NCBI GenBank assembly: GCA_035623335.1
Contig: DASPTQ010000099.1
Location: forward strand, 1 to 64,000
Reading direction: 5' to 3'
Origin: JAFAGX01 sp035623335
GTDB taxonomy: Bacteria > Acidobacteriota > Terriglobia > Terriglobales > Acidobacteriaceae
DNA length: 64,000 nt
Made by a program: the position numbers and the translations under genes. Numbering within the stretch: position 1 is the first letter of the stretch; every line of letters begins with the position of its first letter. The notes beneath the pieces are model-generated. The model searched no databases. It was not told where the DNA came from and worked only from the letters and a program-made list of their open reading frames with translations. This document shows, in pieces, positions 59,821 to 64,000 of the stretch.

Positions 59821-60738
59821 TCATCCGAGAGCTCGGAGTCGATGAACAAGGGGAGTTGCAAAAACTCGGCGCTTCAGGGCAGAGGCCCATGGTCTCCACA
59901 GATAGCCACCCAGGAGCTTAAGCCGAAATTCCAGGCTCCAGTCCGTTGGCTCGGCCTTTACCCGCCCCACGACGAATTCTTCCGAAGGTTGGAAAGCGTT
60001 CTTGTGCTGGGTGGTAAAGATCCGCTTATAGCCAGCTTCCCGACACCAGCGGACGAGCGCATCGTTGAAATCTCCGTACGGAAAGCTGAAGGTCTCGATT
60101 TTGCCTCCCCAAAGACTCTCCAGCTTTTCCCGAGACTCGAGGATCTCACGTTTTGCCTGTGCTTCATCGAGCTCGGAGAGTCGGGGGTGATTCACCGTGT
60201 GCGCCCCCAAGCCGATCCATTCGCCGGGAAGTTGTTGAAGCTGCTCCGCCGTGGCAATCGGTCGGTGTCGCTCGGGGGCCGTCTCGGGCCACCAGGCTGC
60301 AGGTTCTCCGAGAACACCGGTGGTCACGAAGAACACCGCAGGCACATTTCTCTTCACCAGTTCGGGAACGGCATTCTCGATGGCATCCTCAAACCCATCG
60401 TCGAAGGTGATGGCAGCATACCGCGTACCCGGTACCAGAGTGGGCATCTTATTGACACTCACCGGTCGCGCCATCCGAGCCAGCATCTCCACTTGCTTGG
60501 CAAAGGCCTTTCGATCTTCGGAAGGAATGGAGTGATAATAGAGAACAATGCAGGTCGGCGGTGCGATCCGTCCCAGCAACCGCAAAAACATATCCCTGAG
60601 CGACAGATATCCCCAGAAACCCGCGCTCACGACCAGCATGAAAGCTCTGCGCAGAACGCCGTTTCCGGGAGCTCGCCGCTGCCCCTCCGGAATCGCAACA
60701 TATACGCCACCGGTATTGGACAATTCTTTAGTCTGCAC
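59821..60738 (-). CDS. Polysaccharide deacetylase (NodB family)
   Basis: A protein of about 305 residues. A hydrophobic N-terminal segment (FMLVVSAGFWGYLSLRDMFL) anchors it. The NodB domain has IVLYYHSIPSEDRKAFAKQV, AAITFDDGFEDAIENAVPEL (motif 1 with the metal Asp), GLGAHTVNHPRLSELDEAQA (H-x4-H-type motif 2) and ETFSFPYGDFNDALVRWCRE (motif 3). It removes acetyl groups from amino sugars in the exported polymer. The start is uncertain: GTG 60738 gives an 11-bp overlap with the upstream GT2 gene, TTG 60723 is an alternative, and the longer frame to 60864 lies inside the neighbour. It is co-directional with the four upstream genes. Confidence 0.83.
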   Translation of the reverse strand: MQTKELSNTGGVYVAIPEGQRRAPGNGVLRRAFMLVVSAGFWGYLSLRDMFLRLLGRIAPPTCIVLYYHSIPSEDRKAFAKQVEMLARMARPVSVNKMPTLVPGTRYAAITFDDGFEDAIENAVPELVKRNVPAVFFVTTGVLGEPAAWWPETAPERHRPIATAEQLQQLPGEWIGLGAHTVNHPRLSELDEAQAKREILESREKLESLWGGKIETFSFPYGDFNDALVRWCREAGYKRIFTTQHKNAFQPSEEFVVGRVKAEPTDWSLEFRLKLLGGYLWRPWASALKRRVFATPLVHRLRALG

Positions 60739-61609
60739 GAAAGAGACTAACCATCCTCTGTCTTTGCTCGCGTCTGAAATACACCACGACGTTGTCGGGT
60801 ATGGCTCTCCCCTCTCGGTGCCAGTAAGAATCGAGAAAGCCGGCGAGCCTGGCCATGGAGCCAATGAAGTACGGTTTCATCACAGTCCGTCGAAGAAGCT
60901 TAAAGAACTCAAAAAGCGGGAGTGTGCCTAGAGAATAGTCCATCTTTCCCTGCCTGAACCATCCACGAAGGACGCCACCCACGGAGCCAGTCCGACGGTG
61001 ATGAAACACTTTCAGATCGGGGAATGAAGTTACCTGCCAGCGGTTCATCCGCGCCATGATCTCGGCGTGCGTGTCTGGGCCCCCGTACGGGAGGGGAAGA
61101 TAAGCAGCCCCCATCGCTCGAAAACACTCTCGCCGAAATAACTGGCACCCATGCGCGACGGAAGTAACGCTGTTACCCGGTCGCTCAACAAAGCTGCCAT
61201 CCCCGGATCGCTCATAGATGGCGCCTCCCCCAAGCCCCAGCTGAGGATTCTGCCTGAACCTCTCCAACAGCTGTGCAAAATACTCGGGTTCCAGAGTTAT
61301 GTCGGCGTCGATATTTCCGACAAAATCGTAGTCTGTGGTTTCGAGCAGAGACAGGCCGCGGTTAATAGCATTGACTTGGGCCGCAAAGTTTCTAGCGTGA
61401 TCTTCAGAGATTCGGTATAGCTGAATAAAGTCATGCTCGGCCGCATACCTTCTTACAATGTCATCGGTGCTGTCGGTTGAAGCATCACTGACAATGACCC
61501 ACTTGGCGGGAAGAATCGTCTGCGACAGGATCGAGCCGATGGCCTGTTCGATCAGCCGCTCTTCATTATAAGCAGCAGTTACCAGGACATAGGAAGGCAG
61601 AGATCTCAT
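60728..61609 (-). CDS. Glycosyltransferase family 2
   Basis: A 293-residue GT-A enzyme. YVLVTAAYNEERLIEQAIGS and AKWVIVSDASTDSTDDIVRR form the nucleotide pocket, YDFVGNIDADITLEPEYFA is the D-x-D metal site, and LPLPYGGPDTHAEIMARMNR replaces the usual ED motif with D-T-H-A-E. RTGSVGGVLRGWFRQGKMDY precedes a membrane-proximal C-terminus. It probably adds one sugar of the repeat unit on the cytoplasmic face. It lies 21 bp after the GT2 at 61631, so the pair is co-transcribed. Confidence 0.88.
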   Translation of the reverse strand: MRSLPSYVLVTAAYNEERLIEQAIGSILSQTILPAKWVIVSDASTDSTDDIVRRYAAEHDFIQLYRISEDHARNFAAQVNAINRGLSLLETTDYDFVGNIDADITLEPEYFAQLLERFRQNPQLGLGGGAIYERSGDGSFVERPGNSVTSVAHGCQLFRRECFRAMGAAYLPLPYGGPDTHAEIMARMNRWQVTSFPDLKVFHHRRTGSVGGVLRGWFRQGKMDYSLGTLPLFEFFKLLRRTVMKPYFIGSMARLAGFLDSYWHREGRAIPDNVVVYFRREQRQRMVSLFRAD

Positions 61610-61630
61610 GATATAAGTGTGTCGACTGAA

Positions 61631-62608
61631 TTACTTGCCGACGCGCTCTGACGATAGCAGGGGTTCGCTGGTGATCCATCGAAGGCAGGATAAGCTTCTA
61701 CTCACCGCCAGCGCAGACTCCGGGCGTCGGTAACGACTGACGCAGTACATGAGGCTATGGACGACGACCCGCAATGCATCATGAATGGCCGTTGCCAGAA
61801 CAAAGCCTAGACCACCCAGCCAGCCATAGTGCTTCCGAAAATACTGTAAATTGGCTCGCACCATCTCAACGTAGAAGCGCGTAGGGGCTTGCCCGGAGCT
61901 CGCTGCTCCGTAGTGCAAGGCCTCTGCCTCGGCAAAGAAGACGACCCGCCATCCCGCTTTCAGAAACCTGTAGCTCCAGTCTAAGTCTTCGCCGTACATG
62001 AAAAACCGTTCATCCAGTCCTCCGACTTGCTCGAGCGCCGCTCTCGGCACCATCCAAAACCAGCCGGTGAGCACCTCAACGTCTTCGGTTTTGTTATAGG
62101 GATAACCGGCCATGAGATAACCGCCGAACAGCCTTGAGTTGGGTACCAGCACGTGCAAGCCAAGGGCAAAACAAAGATAGTTCCAGACGGTCGGCAATCG
62201 GTTGACCGACTGGCCTACACCACCGGTGGGACTGAGCATCTTGGGGCCCAGTAGTCCGATGTCGGTGTGTGCCCTCATGTAATCGATCATTTTCTCCAAG
62301 CATCCCGGCGGAACCACGACGTCCGAATTGACCAGACAGAGAAAATCGCCCTTCACCACCGAGAGTCCGATGTTGTTCGCCTTGGCAAAGCCCAGGTTCG
62401 CTTCGTTCCGGATCAGCCTCACCTCGGGATAGTTCTCCTGAATCGCGTCTGGAGTTCCATCCGTCGAAGCATTGTCAACCACGATGACTTCCATGCGAAG
62501 AGCGCTGTTGAGTGCCCGCAATGAATCTAGACACTCCAAGGCGTACTTCTTCCCATTCCAGGTGACGATCACAATCGAGATGTCGGGTTTAGCAGTGGAT
62601 TGGCTCAT
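61631..62608 (-). CDS. Glycosyltransferase family 2 (rhamnosyltransferase-like)
   Basis: A 325-residue GT-A enzyme of the WcaA/rhamnosyltransferase group. DISIVIVTWNGKKYALECLD, MEVIVVDNASTDGTPDAIQE and NLGFAKANNIGLSVVKGDFL lead to the metal-binding LCLVNSDVVVPPGCLEKM. VGGLDERFFMYGEDLDWSYR supplies the ED acceptor motif. A C-terminal hydrophobic stretch (GGLGFVLATAIHDALRVVVH) suggests membrane association. Transfer of rhamnose or a related deoxysugar is a frequent activity of this group but is not certain. Its ATG overlaps the stop of the polymerase gene by 4 bp (ATGA), so translation is coupled. Confidence 0.9.
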   Translation of the reverse strand: MSQSTAKPDISIVIVTWNGKKYALECLDSLRALNSALRMEVIVVDNASTDGTPDAIQENYPEVRLIRNEANLGFAKANNIGLSVVKGDFLCLVNSDVVVPPGCLEKMIDYMRAHTDIGLLGPKMLSPTGGVGQSVNRLPTVWNYLCFALGLHVLVPNSRLFGGYLMAGYPYNKTEDVEVLTGWFWMVPRAALEQVGGLDERFFMYGEDLDWSYRFLKAGWRVVFFAEAEALHYGAASSGQAPTRFYVEMVRANLQYFRKHYGWLGGLGFVLATAIHDALRVVVHSLMYCVSRYRRPESALAVSRSLSCLRWITSEPLLSSERVGK

Positions 62609-63996
62609 TCGAGTACGTGTACCAAGTGCTCAGGAGCGTAAGAGGAAACAGCCAGAGAAGGCTGAGTTACTCCCTCCTCGGTTGCGCTGGCAGCTTCCGC
62701 GTCGGAAGGAGTCTCCTTCAGATCTGCGACGAACGCAGGTGTAGCAGATATCATGGCGAGCAGGGAATACCACACCAAAATACTCTGATCAAAATAGATG
62801 ATTCCAAAAAATCCTATGGTATTGGCGAAAAGGCTGGCACCCAGCGCCCAGATCAGGCGATCATCCTTGCGGGAGCTCCGCAGGAGCTTTCTCGACTTGC
62901 CCACCTGTTTGTAGGCATAAACAAACACAGCGATGAATGCAAGAAAGGCAATCAGGCCCCCGCCCACTCCCGCGGCGACAAACGCGTTATCTACATCCCA
63001 CATGTCATAGCCCCAGTTCGCGTTGTTCCGGGTTCCGATCAGCCACCATTCTCCGAAATGCCGAATGAAGTTATCGATCAACATGGCTCGATGATACCCG
63101 CTGCCACCAAGGGCGCCTCCCGCGCGGGCGATCAGCATCCACACCGGAGCCTTCATTACCAGATGTAAGCCCACAACTCCCAGGGCCGCGCCCCACCTCA
63201 GCATTCGCAGCCTTGCCCGGTAGGGCCAAAGGAGCAAAGCACCGATCCCTGCGGCGCAGGTCATCAGGGGTGTACTGGAGGCGGAAGCGACCGCCATCCC
63301 TATCGAGGCCGCTATGCCCATCGCCGGAATGGCTCGGTGCCGCTTCCCCTGCCACCAAAGCCCTACGAACATAGGCAGCAACATCGCGCCAATCGTTCCG
63401 GCGATAATGGGGTGCCGGAAAGGACCTTCCGCACGAATGGCTCCCTCGCGAATCGCGGAAAGGGACGGAGCTCCCAGGATCTCGAACAGGTTATGCTGCG
63501 TGAAGTGCTCGATCAGCAACGCCGGTGCGATGATGCTCATGGTGATCGCCAGCGCCTTGATGACGCGAACGACATCGGCCTTGGTACGGATTAGCAAACG
63601 AACCAGAAAATATGATCCAAGCGTAGTCCAGAGAAAGCCCAGTCGGTTGGTCACCGCACTCATAGTTCCCCAAAGAATGCAGAAGAAGGTCGCACCGCCA
63701 AGGGCCCAGACCAGGAACGCTTTGTCAATCGAGTTCATCCTCGGCACGCGAATCTCTCTACGCAACCCTAGGCGAAGCCAGGCTGTGCCCAACAAGACAC
63801 GAAGCGCGAGAAAGTGAAGTCCGGCGATGACGATGTTTGTCTCCGACGGCAGCAACAGACCGGCCACCAGCAAAACAACGATCACAAACCTGCGGCGGAC
63901 ACCGATGATCAGCGCCATGGCCCCCAAGAGAACAATCAGCGCCGCCAGCGTCACAGAGGTGTCCCCACCTCCGCCGAAGTAGTAATTGCTCGGCAT
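62605..63996 (-). CDS. O-antigen ligase/polymerase family protein (Wzy/WaaL-like)
   Basis: A 463-residue integral membrane protein with about ten transmembrane helices (for example LAALIVLLGAMALIIGV, FLWTTLGSYFLVRLLIR and LIAFLAFIAVFVYAYKQV). The conserved region of the Wzy_C domain is visible: EGPFRHPIIAGTIGAMLLP with the catalytic-site Arg and His, and a periplasmic loop FGEWWLIGTRNNANWGYDMW with DNAFVAAGVGGG. It joins lipid-linked repeat units into polymer or ligates them to an acceptor. The first Met in the window is at 63996, four bases from the edge, so an upstream start outside the window is possible. Confidence 0.85.
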   Translation of the reverse strand: MPSNYYFGGGGDTSVTLAALIVLLGAMALIIGVRRRFVIVVLLVAGLLLPSETNIVIAGLHFLALRVLLGTAWLRLGLRREIRVPRMNSIDKAFLVWALGGATFFCILWGTMSAVTNRLGFLWTTLGSYFLVRLLIRTKADVVRVIKALAITMSIIAPALLIEHFTQHNLFEILGAPSLSAIREGAIRAEGPFRHPIIAGTIGAMLLPMFVGLWWQGKRHRAIPAMGIAASIGMAVASASSTPLMTCAAGIGALLLWPYRARLRMLRWGAALGVVGLHLVMKAPVWMLIARAGGALGGSGYHRAMLIDNFIRHFGEWWLIGTRNNANWGYDMWDVDNAFVAAGVGGGLIAFLAFIAVFVYAYKQVGKSRKLLRSSRKDDRLIWALGASLFANTIGFFGIIYFDQSILVWYSLLAMISATPAFVADLKETPSDAEAASATEEGVTQPSLAVSSYAPEHLVHVLE

Positions 63997-64000
63997 GTCG

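Overview
Organism and layout. The window looks like the chromosome of a soil-type Acidobacteriota (Terriglobia-like). The pointers are Oar-type TonB-dependent receptors with an N-terminal carboxypeptidase-regulatory domain (one partial at 1-341, one of 1367 aa at 11229-15332), PknB-type kinase remnants, a GloVer-repeat secreted protein, and an exosortase plus exopolysaccharide locus with FemAB and asparagine-synthase companions. Genus cannot be decided by reading alone. Several genes carry single-base frameshifts, so the sequence is either a decaying accessory region or a draft/metagenomic assembly.

Region 1 (1-2.5 kb) is a molybdenum block: a HTH-TOBE regulator, a frameshifted SUOX-fold molybdopterin-binding protein, a stand-alone Mop protein and ModA. 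No ModB or ModC follows. Region 2 (2.6-11 kb) is a gene graveyard. It holds a frameshifted and truncated DUF885 gene, a tRNA-Met-like 3' fragment abutting a ~255-bp repeat, a second near-identical repeat copy next to a truncated kinase gene, further kinase debris, and two small genes. It also has an intact S74-chaperone head-repeat protein and two F420-type oxidoreductases. Region 3 (11-15.5 kb) is the large TonB receptor with a visible sigma-70 promoter and a strong terminator. A group II intron 5' fragment starts 9 nt after the terminator stem. Region 4 (15.7-24 kb) is ordinary housekeeping: YggX, an LpxH-like phosphoesterase with a GT28 glycosyltransferase, a beta-barrel protein, HtrA, CoaE, FolD, an acyltransferase, a cytochrome c and a DUF488 protein. 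It ends in an unexplained array of four hairpins. Region 5 (24-27 kb) holds two secreted proteins.

Region 6 (27-64 kb) is the main interest: an exosortase and exopolysaccharide locus that also encodes what looks like a small-molecule or acyl-tailoring pathway. The polysaccharide part has five glycosyltransferases, a GDP-mannose-type dehydrogenase, two polysaccharide deacetylases, a Wzy/WaaL-like polymerase or ligase and a LamG-VanZ fusion. Interleaved are two free-standing carrier-protein-thioesterase proteins, a free AMP-forming ligase, a branched-chain-type aminotransferase and an aldehyde dehydrogenase. The same interval has an acetolactate-synthase-like ThDP enzyme, MetA and MetY, two paralogous flavoproteins, an ATP-grasp ligase, an aldo/keto reductase, a FemAB-type transferase, a cupin and a glutamine-dependent asparagine synthase. 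There are no condensation or ketosynthase domains. The thioesterase next to the asparagine synthase has Cys in place of the nucleophilic Ser and Pro at the catalytic His position. My inference is that the pathway makes or activates an amino or acyl group and attaches it to the exported polysaccharide. No PEP-CTERM substrate is visible in the window.
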